Source of the DNA: Druceiella hillmani
Lineage: Eukaryota > Arthropoda > Insecta > Lepidoptera > Hepialidae
DNA: 64,000 nt
Assembly (NCBI GenBank): GCA_039881145.1
Contig: JAYKKI010000074.1
Coordinates: 9,154,501 to 9,218,500 of the forward strand
Direction of reading: 5' to 3'
Shown: positions 35,881 to 46,470 of the stretch, one piece after another
How the letters are laid out: every line of letters starts with the position of its first letter
Position numbering within the stretch: the first letter of the stretch is position 1
Position numbers and translations under genes: made by a program
The notes under the pieces: model-generated
What the model was told of the DNA's origin: nothing
The model's input: the letters and a program-made list of their open reading frames with translations, nothing else
Database searches by the model: none

Positions 35881-38109
35881 TATCATTTTAACTATCATAA
35901 AATGATTTAGTTATTGAAATTAAGCATATTTTTTATCTTATTTTCTTTTCTACATATATAAAAATATTTTTGTTTAGTGATTTGGTTAAGTATTTTAGAT
36001 TAATTATAATATTCAATTGAATGTAAGTACGATATATTCATTCAAATATTGTCAACTTTTTGTTTTTGATCTTTTTTGAACATCGAGGGCAGCGCTTTTC
36101 CTTACTTTTAGATTGAATTCATAATTAACATAACCTCCTCATTTATTATTTTTCGTCTATGCTATACTTCTTGTAATCTTAAAGTTATTGAGCAGCCGCC
36201 AATATTACCATATTTCCGATCTCGATTAAACGTTAAATACTTTATTATTTTACGAGTTATGTGAATATAATACACTCAAAAACATAATTTTTTGGCTTCA
36301 AATATTGATGTAAATAATTTAGAACTAAAATTAGTAGTTTCAACATTTTCTATATTAATTTCAACGAGAAACGTGTGCCTTCAGCTATTATTTACAGCCT
36401 TCTAATATCATAAATTAATAATTGCGATAGGAGCAATTTCAAATATATATTGTATGTTATGTACGTTTCTGTAAAAAAAGAAAATTTTGAGTAAAATACC
36501 TAGCATTCAAATTTAAAATAAAAGATATCATACTCTAGAAGTAGATTTACATTTCCTTCTTTTACTTCAACCTTACATTTATAATTCTTCAGAGAAAAAA
36601 AATCCATAATAATATTGATGACGAAGCTTCAATTAAAATATTTTCAGTTACAGCAATCGCGTCTTTCGGTGATAGTTTTAAAAAGCTTTTCTCCAAATAT
36701 ATTGTCAATATTTGAAATATTTATGGTAGTAGATGCGAAGATACTTACGTGGAAAATTTATTGATATCAAATATTGATTCACATACTTTTCAATTGGTAA
36801 TTATTTGGTATGCGATGAAATGTATATATATTTATTTAAAATTACATTGTAAATAGAGCGAATATTAATTTGCTTTTACGTTATTTGAAAAAAAAACATG
36901 TGTTTGAAATAATTATTTTAATATTTAAATAAACATATTTTAAGGTTATTGTGTAGTTATTGCCGATCTGAAGAGTTATAGTCTATTTGTTATTTTATAT
37001 AACAAAACTTACTAGTAAACACTTCATTGGAATCCACACTCTTGCATGATGCGCGAATAAGTAAATGGGCTAAATGTACTAAGAAAAAAACATTATTTTT
37101 ATAAATACTTTCAATAAATGTCAAACCAACAGTTTTGTTATTTTTATAGACAAAAAATATGTAAAAATTAAACTTATACAAACTAATACTGCACTATATA
37201 ATTAACTAATGTATATCGTCAACAGAGTGAAATTTCAAAGAAGTTGAGAAAATAAAGTAAGCTTATAATAGCATGGCACTGAAAAAATTGTGTGGAGAAC
37301 GACTAACAAATCTCACATATCTGCCCGCATTCGGAAAGCTTACTCAAGCACCGACTCACTCCACCACTTAAGTTTGTGTGGAAAACAGTTCCAAAAAGCA
37401 CTTGGTATTTTTGCCAATGTCTTACAGCAAAAAAAAATCGGCCAATTATTTTTCTGTATCCTGCGAAATTTACAAGAAAATTTAATGTAAAAGTAACTAA
37501 ATAAATACAAAAATATTTAATTGTCACAAAAGCGATTTTAAAATTTATCAAATTACTAACGGGTTAAAAAATTATTCGCAACAATCATTATAACGACGTA
37601 AAAAAGATTAATGTTATGATATTTATTTCTCCACAAAACGAATATAGCAACATAAATGAATATAGCAACAATCTAACTATATTAAAAAATAAATGAAATG
37701 TTTTATTTCAATAAGAACATTTTCACAAAACATTCTTACTCGCAAACTGGAATATATGCAAACGAAGAATTGCGTGTGAATTATCCACCCACATCCAAAT
37801 ACTTGCCGATGTAGTTATTAAATTTATCTTACAAATATTCACGTAGTAGGTACGAAAACTTTCTAAGAGCGATATAGTTTGCTACGATTATTTGTCGACA
37901 CTGAAAAGCTTTCACGTGGAGAATCGTGAACAATTAGGAACTTGTCTTTGATGAAGGAAGCTTGCGAACGAGAATTTATATAAATAAGTACATAAATTTG
38001 TGTCTACGCATTAAATTGGGCGCTTTTGATCTTATTTATTACATTAAGCAAACGAATTTAGTAATTTCCAACGTAAATTGAACAAAAGAGGTATTAATAA
38101 TTCAAAAAT
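35881..38109. other. AT-rich intergenic DNA, no gene recognised
   Basis: Overlapping frames at 37290-37551 on both strands sit in a slightly GC-richer patch but show no known motif. Confidence 0.4.
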
Positions 38110-38120
38110 ATAACACGCGT

Positions 38121-38140
38121 TTTTTTTTTTTTTTTTTTTT
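38121..38140 (-). other. LINE poly(A) tail
   Basis: An uninterrupted T run on the plus strand is the 3' poly(A) of the minus-strand element. A roughly 97 bp 3' untranslated region (38141-38237) separates it from the ORF2 stop. The first two Ts may belong to the target-site duplication. Confidence 0.95.
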
Positions 38141-38237
38141 CTGTTTGTATCCTGCGATCAGTCATTAGAACTATAAGCAGGTAGGTTGTGGTATGTATCT
38201 TGTTTGGGCGAATATAGGGCCAGTGCCCTTAATCGCT

Positions 38238-40784
38238 CTAATTATGAAGCACGTCAGCTCTCTTGAGTCTCTTTATCGAGTTGGGCTGCAACAGCATGTG
38301 CGAAAGTGGGTTAGGATGGAATGTCAGACGATCTTTGTATGTGGCTGTGTAGCGTTTTGCTTCGTCTACGATGGTTGAAATTTGTAGGTATTCGTGGATT
38401 TCCGAATTGCGGGAGTACCATGGTGCACCTGATATGACCCTAAGTATATTGTTTTGGGCTCTTTGTAGGCAGAGTATGTTCGAATTACTGGCCGATGACC
38501 ACAGTTGAATCCCATATGTCCAAATGGGTTTTATTACGGAGCAGTACACTCTTAGTTTGTTGCTTAGGGATAGTGCTGACTGTCTTCCTAGAAGCCATAG
38601 CAAATTTCTAAATCGAAAATTGATTTCGTTACGCTTATTTTTGATGTGGTCTTTCCATGTCATCCTTCGGTCCAGATGAAACCCCAGGTATTTGACGCAG
38701 GACGATTGCGGTAAGGTGTTGGTACCTAAGTTGACTGCAGGACAAGTTGCACGTCTCAGAGTGAACGTGATGTGGTGAGATTTTTGGGCACTAGCTCTTA
38801 TACGCCATTTGTTCAACCATTTATTTGTGTCATCGAGTTGTGCCTGCAGCAATTTACTTGCCTCTTCTGGACTGCTATTACATGCGAGAAATGCAGCATC
38901 GTCAGCATAGGTTGCTACTGTAATATTAGGTGTTTGGGGTAAGTCATTCGTGAAGATGTTGTAAAGCACCGGACCGAGTACCGATCCCTGGGGTACTCCT
39001 GCGTGGCAACTATACAAGGAAGACCTGGCGTCACGGTGTTTTACTCGAAACATTCTGTCTCTAAGGTAAGAATCCATCAAGGGGTAGAAAGAGTGTGGAA
39101 GTGCTTGCTTTATTTTGCATAGTAACCCTTTGTGCCAGACCCGATCGAATGCCTGTTGGATGTCCAGGAAAGCAGCAGAACAATATTCTTTCCTTTCCAA
39201 ACAGTCTCGTATAGTACGATAGACTCTGTGTACTTGTTCTAGGGTCGAATGTTGCTTGCGAAACCCGAACTGATGATCTGGTATGACGTGATTGATATCT
39301 AGGTATGCATGTATCCTAGTAAGGACTATTTTTTCCCACAATTTGCTTAGAACTGGAGTTAAGCTGACAGGACGGTGTGAGGATGTATCGTTGACTGGTT
39401 TACCGGGTTTATGGATCATAACTACCTCGGATATTTTCCAAATAGCAGGGACATGTTTTGTTCTGAAGGTTGCATTAACGAGGGTTACCAGGAAGACAAT
39501 ACATTTTCTAGGAAGCTCTTTGAGTACCTTCGGGGTGATCAGGTCAAATCCTGGAGCTTTCTTCGAGTCCAAGCTGGCTATTTCTTTGGACAGCTCCTTT
39601 GGGGAAGTAGGTCTTATCGGCAGACACAGCTGCAGGTCCTGATTTAGGATCAGATCTATTTCAGGGTCCTCAGGGTTGTCAGATCCGTTAAGTTTGAAAA
39701 CATTAGCAAGATGACTGGCGAAGGTCTCAGCTTTTTCTGGGTCTGTCCGTGCCCATGTATTGCCATTCCAGATTGGCGGTGAACATTGTTGGGGCTGTGG
39801 CATATTCCTGGTAGCTTTCCATAAAGAATGGGTCCCATGGCCATTGGGTGACATCTTTTCCAGTCTTTGTTTAACTGCAGCGTTAGTGACATCAGCAAGA
39901 AGAATCTTTAGCTCTTTTATTGCTTTGTTCAGTCGCGTTTTGTCTTCGCTGTTACGGGAAAGTTGCCAAACTCTACGAAGGCGGCGTTTTTCATAAATTT
40001 TTTGACGGATTTCAAACGGGAGCGGTGTATTCGCAAATGAATGCTTCAGTGTGGGTGTGCTTGTCCACGCTGCCACTTGGATCAGGTTTGTAATGTATAG
40101 ACATGCATCGTCTACATCTTCAGCAGTTTTTAACGGAAGTTTGAGAGTGATATTTTCGTCGAGATATTCTCGGAAACCATTCCAATCGGTTTTAGCGTTA
40201 GTTAGATACGAGCTATGGGTATCACGGGGTATCGCAATAGGGCTTACAGTAAGAAGTATTGGTGTGTGATCAGAAGATCCATCTAGGTTTGACTCGATTA
40301 GGAGATTTTGATGACAAATGCCTTTTGTGATAAAAAAGTCTATAAGATCAGGATTTCTCTCGGTATCTGTAGGCCAATATGTAGGTTCTCCGGTTGAAAT
40401 AGTCGCTAGATTGTTGATCTCAGTACTACATTTTAATTCTCTACCTCTCGTAGTTGTTAACCTAGATCCCCAATGTGTGTGCTTAGCGTTCCAATCACCA
40501 CCGGCTATGAATCGGTTTCCTAAAGCTTTGAAAAACTCCGTAAACATATTCTCCTTAATGGTGTGACGCGGTGGACAGTATATTGCTGAGAGGATGAGGG
40601 GTCCGGCACGATCATCGATCCGTACAGTTGTAGCTTGCAGGTACTTGGTTTCCCAAGACTCGAGTAGGCAATGCTTAATGTTCTCCTTAATTACTATTGC
40701 CGCACCACCATGAGCTTCCCCTTCGGGGTGTGAAGTTGTGTAAACGCAGAATCCACGAATGCATATGCGTGATCTTGATGCCAA
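38238..40784 (-). CDS. Jockey-clade LINE ORF2: endonuclease (N-terminus missing) and reverse transcriptase
   Basis: An uninterrupted 848-codon frame. ORF2 proteins nick target DNA and reverse-transcribe the element RNA at the nick. Residues about 10-180 are an AP-like endonuclease: SHPEGEAHGGAAIVIK (about 18-33), GGDWNAKHTHWG (95-106) and SDHTPI with the catalytic histidine (171-176). Residues about 400-690 are the reverse transcriptase: KKAPGFDLI, FGFRKQHST (506-514), AAFLDIQQAFDRVW with the first catalytic aspartate (near 541), AGVPQGSVLGP (595-605) and YADD (626-629). KYLGFHLDRRMTWKDHI follows at about 698-714. There is no RNase H domain. The frame is open from 40784, but element-derived codons begin at the inversion break near 40780. 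The first 40 or so residues, including the endonuclease WNxNG block, lie inverted at 40938-41065. The protein as encoded here therefore lacks part of the endonuclease active site. The absence of any stop argues for youth. Confidence 0.95.
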   Translation of the reverse strand: MASRSRICIRGFCVYTTSHPEGEAHGGAAIVIKENIKHCLLESWETKYLQATTVRIDDRAGPLILSAIYCPPRHTIKENMFTEFFKALGNRFIAGGDWNAKHTHWGSRLTTTRGRELKCSTEINNLATISTGEPTYWPTDTERNPDLIDFFITKGICHQNLLIESNLDGSSDHTPILLTVSPIAIPRDTHSSYLTNAKTDWNGFREYLDENITLKLPLKTAEDVDDACLYITNLIQVAAWTSTPTLKHSFANTPLPFEIRQKIYEKRRLRRVWQLSRNSEDKTRLNKAIKELKILLADVTNAAVKQRLEKMSPNGHGTHSLWKATRNMPQPQQCSPPIWNGNTWARTDPEKAETFASHLANVFKLNGSDNPEDPEIDLILNQDLQLCLPIRPTSPKELSKEIASLDSKKAPGFDLITPKVLKELPRKCIVFLVTLVNATFRTKHVPAIWKISEVVMIHKPGKPVNDTSSHRPVSLTPVLSKLWEKIVLTRIHAYLDINHVIPDHQFGFRKQHSTLEQVHRVYRTIRDCLERKEYCSAAFLDIQQAFDRVWHKGLLCKIKQALPHSFYPLMDSYLRDRMFRVKHRDARSSLYSCHAGVPQGSVLGPVLYNIFTNDLPQTPNITVATYADDAAFLACNSSPEEASKLLQAQLDDTNKWLNKWRIRASAQKSHHITFTLRRATCPAVNLGTNTLPQSSCVKYLGFHLDRRMTWKDHIKNKRNEINFRFRNLLWLLGRQSALSLSNKLRVYCSVIKPIWTYGIQLWSSASNSNILCLQRAQNNILRVISGAPWYSRNSEIHEYLQISTIVDEAKRYTATYKDRLTFHPNPLSHMLLQPNSIKRLKRADVLHN

Positions 40785-40941
40785 AGGTAGGCAACCAACA
40801 ACACAGCAATCTACTCACCAACAATCTAATAAATTAGAAGATATACTTGAAAAACAAAGTGAGAAAATGGATCTCTTAATTCAACAAATAGGCTCCCTAC
40901 TGGGACTTATAACTACCCTGATATCTAATCTGACAAAATGA
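40781..40941 (+). pseudogene. Inverted C-terminal piece of the LINE ORF1
   Basis: Codons from about 40781 to the TGA at 40939-40941 form the last 50 or so residues of ORF1. They are Gln-rich and then read KLEDILEKQSEKMDLLIQQI, a likely short coiled coil, before ending in ISNLTK. The apparent start codon at 40759 lies on the other side of the inversion break and is not the real start. The stop overlaps the ORF2 start as ATGA, a termination-reinitiation arrangement seen in many LINEs. It is identified by position directly ahead of ORF2, not by a conserved gag motif. Confidence 0.75.
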
Positions 40942-41065
40942 CTTCTCTACACATCGCCACGTGGAACATAAACGGACTTGCTCCCAACACTAAAGAACTT
41001 GAGATGTTTTTGAGAACCAATAAGCTTGACGCCTGCCTTATATCAGAATCTCACACTACATCAAG
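40938..41065 (+). pseudogene. Inverted N-terminal piece of the LINE ORF2 endonuclease
   Basis: Starting at the ATG at 40938 the frame reads MTSLHIATWNINGLAPN, then ELEMFLRTNKLDACLISESH, the standard first two blocks of a Jockey-type AP endonuclease. It carries the WNxNG motif and a catalytic glutamate in the SES/SET position. It runs into the target-site duplication after HTTSR, where a stop follows. This is exactly the part missing from the minus-strand ORF2 frame. Confidence 0.9.
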
Positions 41066-41078
41066 ATAACACGCGTTT

Positions 41079-41339
41079 GAAAATAATGTAGTGTACTAAA
41101 AACAAATTAGCATCCCTAATTAGATTGATTAAAAGCAAAGAACGTGGACGTAAGTAAACCTATTATTACCAAGTAAATATATGTCGTTATCTGTGTTAAC
41201 AAATGCTTTCAAATTAATTTTTCCCAAAAATCTTTTTTTTTCAAATATATCTGAAATGATTATTGACCTGTCGTAGCAAATGCCAATCAATTTTACGTTT
41301 GCATATCAACAGTACCACTGAGCGAAATAAAGGTAATGT
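41079..41339. other. AT-rich flank of the LINE
   Basis: Pre-insertion flanking DNA; nothing recognised. Confidence 0.5.
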
Positions 41340-41575
41340 TAATTAGTAAAAGTGATGTGGGATAAAAATATTGTGAGTGATAAAAGTGACGTGGGATAAA
41401 AAAATATATAATGATATGCGGTATAAGATAATGCTGATCGATAAAATTGACATCCGAAAAAAATAACGCGAGTGATAATAGTGACGTAGGATAAAAGTAA
41501 TGTTGAGTGATAAAAGTAACTTGAGATGAAACTATATACATAAATCATAAGAGTAACTCAGGATAAAAATAGAGT
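41340..41575. repeat. Diverged tandem array, about 35-bp unit
   Basis: Phrases of the form GTGATAAAAGTGACGTGGGA recur roughly every 35 bp (GGATAAA-like anchors near 41359, 41394, 41489, 41525, 41560), with one shortened or missing unit in the middle. About six to seven decayed units. Confidence 0.75.
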
Positions 41576-43309
41576 TGCGTACACCTTTGAGTCCACATAA
41601 TTGGAGAAACAATTTAAAAATGGCGGTAGAATTTATTTAAAAAAATTAATTTGTTGAAATGACATCTGAATTGGCTTATTTGAGGTAAATTAGGTGGACA
41701 TTAGTCAAAAGAGCAGAGCCACTTTATTGCCTTCCAGATATAGTTAAATAATTTTTTTAAACTCTATTGTCTTCATACAGATTAAATATCATAATATGTC
41801 GTCGGTAATTTAATATTTTTTTAATTCCAGAACCTGTTGAAATACATAGGTTATATCAATAAACTTACTTTAGTCACTATTTTGGATGATTACTGCTCGC
41901 TTCACTTGCATATCACCCAAATTTTGGGAACAGACTGCGGGCAACTTATGTTATGAGATCTATTCGAATATGACGTTAAATGAGATGTTATTTGGGATGC
42001 AGATAAAAATCTAAACTTACTTTTGTAGGACTCCTTCTCTCTCCCTACATATATCAATAAACTGAGATCAAGGCACCATACCCTTTTCCAATAATAATGA
42101 GTAAGTATTGTTTTATTACAAGGAAAACAACTTGGTAAATCTGTATACTATTTTAAACACAACATTCAAGTTTTTGGTCAAAGAAATACATACCATACGT
42201 AAAATTTCACTTTATAGCTTATTCCGTTCAGGAGCTAGAGTTCGTCTCGGTTACGAACGAATAAAAAGCGTTGCCACAACAATACGATTCCTTTCCATCA
42301 ATTAGTGCACGGAATCTTAAAAAAGACAAATAATTTTAAAATTAAAAACACACGACTAACAGGATCGTAATGTTTTATCATGATCCACCAAACAAATATA
42401 TAATCGCCTTTCTAAAACGATCCGTAGAGTCTCCCATAACTAGTTTATCTATGTAAACTCGATCTTCTAATCTTTTATCTCTAAATCAATTTGCTATAAT
42501 GATATAGATTGTACAGAAAAAATTATGTCATTACCATTTTTTGATTGTACAGAAAAAATTATGACATTACATTGATCCAAAAAAAATTATGTCCTTACTT
42601 AACTAAGTTTGTTAAAACAATAATATCTGAAGACCATTCACCGCTGCCAAGATCAAACCTAGCAGATACCTTACGTGAAGCACATCACCATAACTCGTAC
42701 TTCAGCACGTACTGAAAGTCTTTTAATATGTGGAAAGACGAATTACTCGTTTAAATGTTTTCCAATTTTATTAGTAATTTCCAAAATATTTAATACCAAA
42801 AATAATTAAGTGCATAACTAAGGGATCTGGGAATTCGATACAGATTTAATGTTTAAGATATCAACAAAGGAAGAATATAGAAAGATGTAAGTTGTCGCTA
42901 ATGACTGGAGTTAAAGTTCTTTCTTAACATGTTTTGTATAGATAGTGAATTTACAAAATGGAATAAAATCTGATATACGTTATATTAATACTGAAATCGC
43001 GCTTCCAAACTTGGTGACTCGATTATATCTTAATGCCGCTTTGCTACTTGATAGAATCTGACAAAGCTACTAGAATTTTCTCTTCACATAATTCTGATTG
43101 TTTAAGCAACGAATTCCTGAAAATCATCCATAAACGCCAAATTCAATGCAGTGGTAGACATAACGTTCTGTATATTTAAATGTAAAACTTCGATTAGGTA
43201 ACCTTACCTAAGACTGACAACAGATCTATTCACAGTTTTGGTTACGTAGTGTCCCCAAAATTGCAATTATAATGTAGGAATATATATTTTTTATTCCATA
43301 ATAAATTTA

Positions 43310-43311
<2 letters not shown>
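41576..43311. other. AT-rich intergenic DNA with a 36-bp duplication
   Basis: GATTGTACAGAAAAAATTAT starts at 42507 and 42543, with a third degenerate unit near 42574-42598. A 65-codon plus frame at 42108 has no motif. Confidence 0.5.

Positions 43312-43352
<41 letters not shown>
43312..43352. repeat. (TA)n microsatellite
   Basis: About 40 bp of TA alternation, flanked by ATAAATTTAT and TAATTTATTA, so the surroundings are also self-complementary. Confidence 0.95.
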
Positions 43353-43360
<8 letters not shown>

Positions 43361-44514
43361 TTTATACATCATTTCCCTGTTTGAATGGTTTAATTCTTAT
43401 TGAAACGCTAATTTCAAATTGTGGTTAAATTTGTGACGAGTAAATAGATAATATAAAAAATGAAATTAAAAATAATTTTTGAACGATATACTAGATGTTT
43501 TTTGAAAATTTATAACCGGTGAACATATGCAATTATACATATAAAATTACATAATATAAATAATTACAGCAGTCAATAAAATATCAAATGGTCGGTAAAA
43601 TAAGTATACATAGTTTTTTCTTGTTTATTAAATAAAAAATTGTGTAAAAATAAAAATACGGAAATAGTTATAAACAGCAGGAAGGTGAGACAAGTAAAAA
43701 GACGATTTAAAAAATAAGAATTCAAGAACAGTTACAGATCACGATGAAGAGTTTTCATAGTAAATTGTACATAAAAATTAAACTCTGATGATTCGTGATA
43801 AAAATGAATGGACTCCTTTATTTGTAGTTACGTAATCAAATCGGTCAAGAATAGGGATACATGATGTGTTCTTATGTGCACACATAGGGACCAACGGACA
43901 GAAACGCAAGTAATCTTGGACCTGAGTAGCGATCGTGATCATGTTTTGAATTATCCACAATCTTGTTTAAATAGTTATGTGATTTTTAACGGCTTTAAGA
44001 ACATATAATAATTACATAATAAATAAAAAATATAATTTTCACGCTTCTCTTCCTCCCAAATGGAAAAGTATTGAATATTTAAAATTAGGGTTATTTGAAG
44101 TGAATATTTCACTAACGCTTTCTCTGGTATATCTGGATTTATTTTCAATCTATTGAAATTTTGCTTCTCTTCCTTTTGTAGCATACTTTTATTTAACAAA
44201 TATTAAGAAGTATTTTACGAAAAACGGTTAAATTTTCCACTTGTAAAATTATTTGAAAATATGAAACTTTTTTTATTTAAGTAATATATTTATTTCGATT
44301 ATATTAAATATATTGGTTAATTTACTATAATTGAGCATTGCATATCTTACACAAGTAATGACTTGATTTGGAGATGTATTTTTATTTGACTAACTCTAAT
44401 TTTTTAGAGGCAACAGCAGTAAATAAAATATTGTGATTGTTAAAAAACCAAGGACGAAATTTTGAAGGAAATTGGTTACAATAATAAATACTGTGAAAAA
44501 GTATGAAAATGAAT
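43353..44514. other. AT-rich intergenic DNA, nothing recognised
   Basis: Minus-strand frames at 43778 and 43975 lack motifs. Confidence 0.4.
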
Positions 44515-44585
44515 CATACACGCACGCGCAATTGTGTATCATACACGCACGCGTTTACGTATGCATGCATGTGTGTGTATGTGCT
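44515..44585. repeat. Degenerate ACGC / GTGT microsatellite
   Basis: CATACACGCACGCG occurs twice (about 44516 and 44543), followed by ATGCATGCATGTGTGTGTAT. Confidence 0.8.
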
Positions 44586-45937
44586 TAGCAATTTGTCACA
44601 AATTGCTACCACTTTATAGGCCAAATAATACACCATACTTCATTCCCGTAGGAAATACTTGATTAGAACACCACTTACACAAAATAAAATAAATTATGCA
44701 TTTTTATATATCGCAGACGAGCGTAGTTGACCGCACGGGTTGTGGTATCTTATAATAATAAATAAATAACGCGCAACGCTTACGATGAGTACTAATAGGT
44801 TTGACAATAATCGGAACAAATAGAACATACGATGTTTAATACCTTAACTAACACGTTTTACAATAACTGGAATTATAAAAAAAATAGGGTCGACTATGGC
44901 CAACTTTCACCGATATTAAACAATTGTGAACATTGTAAGTTAATATGCGCTAACAGAGAATAGCTAGAACAAACAACTAAATACACTCTGACAAAGGGTA
45001 GATATTTAGTTGGCAGCGCGTGTCTTTGACGTATGCATTGAATCCGTGGAAATTTGGTCACTGATTTTATTCGACAAAAGTTGACAGTTGTCGGTAACCG
45101 ACTCATAACCCACAACGGCTCTCCATCTACGATGCACGTACCATAAAAATAATTTTGACGACATTACAAATTAATCATGTATGAGCTGGTATTTTGCGAG
45201 AAGGTGTATACACCGTGGACGAATAACGTATTTTTGTTAACAGAGAATGTAAGTAGATTTAAGTGATTAAGTGATTATGTCGTTATTTGCTTTCGCAGCA
45301 GACTGTAGTACTGTAACTTGAATGATGCAAAATACAAATATCTCATGAAACAAACGAGAAAAGTTAACATGTTAAACCTTGTAATTATTATTACTCGATT
45401 GTTAATGGGACATGTTCGATTTAAATAGTATTCGTTTGGCCCTGATAATAATAGAAGTTGGAAGCATCTCGCTCTCACTGCTTCGGCAATAATATTTTCT
45501 CTTAGTACTAAATTTACCGAGTCTTAAACGTCAATGGTACTTACCACCTTTATGCGCCCGTAAAGCCATAAATATTTTTACACGGCAAAACCAGTCGACT
45601 TTTTGTAGTTTTATTTATGTGGTAATAAAATGTTCAAGAGAGGTGTCTTGAATATGAGAAATCTATGTTAAAATATTTATGATAATAAATAAGAGATTTG
45701 AGTTATTTTCTTACGTTTGTTTTAATTTATATACTTTTCTAATTTGGATGTTACAATCTTTTATACGGAAGAAAAAAATTATATTATATTATTTTTAAAC
45801 TGTTTTAGAGAAAAATTAAATATATTTGTCAAGTATTAGTTTTTATCATAACTTAAAAATTACACATTATTTGCATATAAGCACAGACTTATTAATACCT
45901 TAGCTTGCAGTAGGGAACAATAAAGTTGAGTGTAAAT
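44586..45937. other. Intergenic DNA, no gene recognised
   Basis: Minus frames of 73 and 67 codons (44894, 45275) are in slightly GC-richer DNA but match nothing I know. Confidence 0.4.
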
Positions 45938-46130
45938 AACTATGATAGTTTCTATAGCCGAACTTAGCGCGTATAAAATATTACGACCCTAATTATTAGA
46001 AGTAAAAACATAGAGTACTACTCAGCTGTCTTGATGAGGGCATGTTTATAAATAGCAGCCGTATGAAGAATGGCAAGCAGTTTTTGTAAATGATTTTACG
46101 GAAACTAGAAATTTTAATATTTTATTCGAA
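45938..46130 (-). repeat. Unnamed dispersed repeat, copy 2
   Basis: Reverse-complement counterpart of 26255-26445, with the same order of landmarks including GTCTTGATGAGGG at about 46028-46040. It ends close to the target-site duplication of copy C of the hammerhead family. Confidence 0.65.
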
Positions 46131-46170
46131 TATTGCATCTTTCTCGATATCCAATAGCCCATTTTATAAC

Positions 46171-46470
46171 AACTAATTCTTATTGAATATATTTGGCGTT
46201 AATTTTGTAGAAATTCATTATTCACAATTAAATGAAACTACATGATGTAGTATTATTTCTACTTTCTTTAATTTCTTTACCACGACCTAGGTTTCGTTGT
46301 ATTACAACATCTTCAGGTGGGATATTAGCAAAGATAAGAAAGACGAATCTTTGCTAATATCCCTCCTAAAGATGATGTAATACAACGAAACCTAGGTCGT
46401 GGTAAAGAACTTAAAGAAAGTAGAAATAATACTACATCATGTAGTTTCATTTAATTGTAACTAATTCTTA
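46171..46470 (-). mobile_element. Copy C of the hammerhead-bearing short repeat family, with 12-bp target-site duplication
   Basis: The best-preserved copy. Direct repeats aactaattctta at 46171-46182 and 46459-46470 bracket a 276 bp element. In element orientation (minus strand) it has two inverted arms of about 110-120 bp around a short loop, then a tail of about 45 bp present only on one side (plus coordinates 46183-46226). It has no coding capacity. The combination of inverted arms, a one-sided tail, a variable-length target duplication and a hammerhead-like motif resembles the termini of Penelope-like retroelements, for which one-sided tail extensions are known. The assignment is by structure only, since no Penelope reverse transcriptase is present here. 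Confidence 0.85.
46280..46320 (-). ncRNA. Hammerhead ribozyme-like motif (type I, minimal helix III)
   Basis: Read on the minus strand, the 41 nt divide as follows: CCAC (helix I 5' strand); CTGAAGA (core, with the variable position 7 as A); one extra T; GTTGT, loop AAT, ACAAC (helix II); GAA (core); ACCTAGGT (helix III); C (cleavage-site position 17); GTGG (helix I 3' strand). Helix III is a self-complementary 8-mer with no loop, so one molecule cannot fold it; two copies could pair. That matches the minimal dimer-acting hammerheads described in Penelope-like elements. The extra unpaired T between the core and helix II departs from the usual consensus, and I cannot say whether it is tolerated. 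Predicted cleavage lies between minus-strand bases 46284 and 46283. A degenerate partner on the plus strand at 46361-46403 has core CTAAAGA and should be inactive. Confidence 0.6.

Larger units (their letters stand above)
38110..41078 (-). mobile_element. Jockey-clade LINE insertion with inverted 5' end and 13-bp target-site duplication
   Basis: The insertion is delimited by perfect direct repeats of ataacacgcgttt at 38110-38122 and 41066-41078. On the minus strand it ends in a poly(A) tail (plus-strand T run, 38121-38140). Most of ORF2 lies on the minus strand (38238 to about 40780). The segment from about 40781 to 41065 is the element's more 5' part in the opposite orientation: the end of ORF1 plus the start of ORF2. 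The two pieces share about 9 bases (CATCAAGAT) at the break on the element's own coordinates. This is the signature of twin priming during target-primed reverse transcription, with 5' truncation inside ORF1. Perfect duplications, an intact tail and an open reading frame mean a recent insertion. Confidence 0.95.

Noticed and set aside
38238..40269. Plus-strand open frames across 38.2-40.3 kb
   Set aside because: They are antisense shadows of the LINE ORF2, whose motifs are unambiguous on the minus strand.
40759..40785. ATG at 40759 as the real start of the 60-codon plus-strand frame
   Set aside because: It lies across the inversion break; the real codons come from the inverted ORF1 end and begin near 40781.
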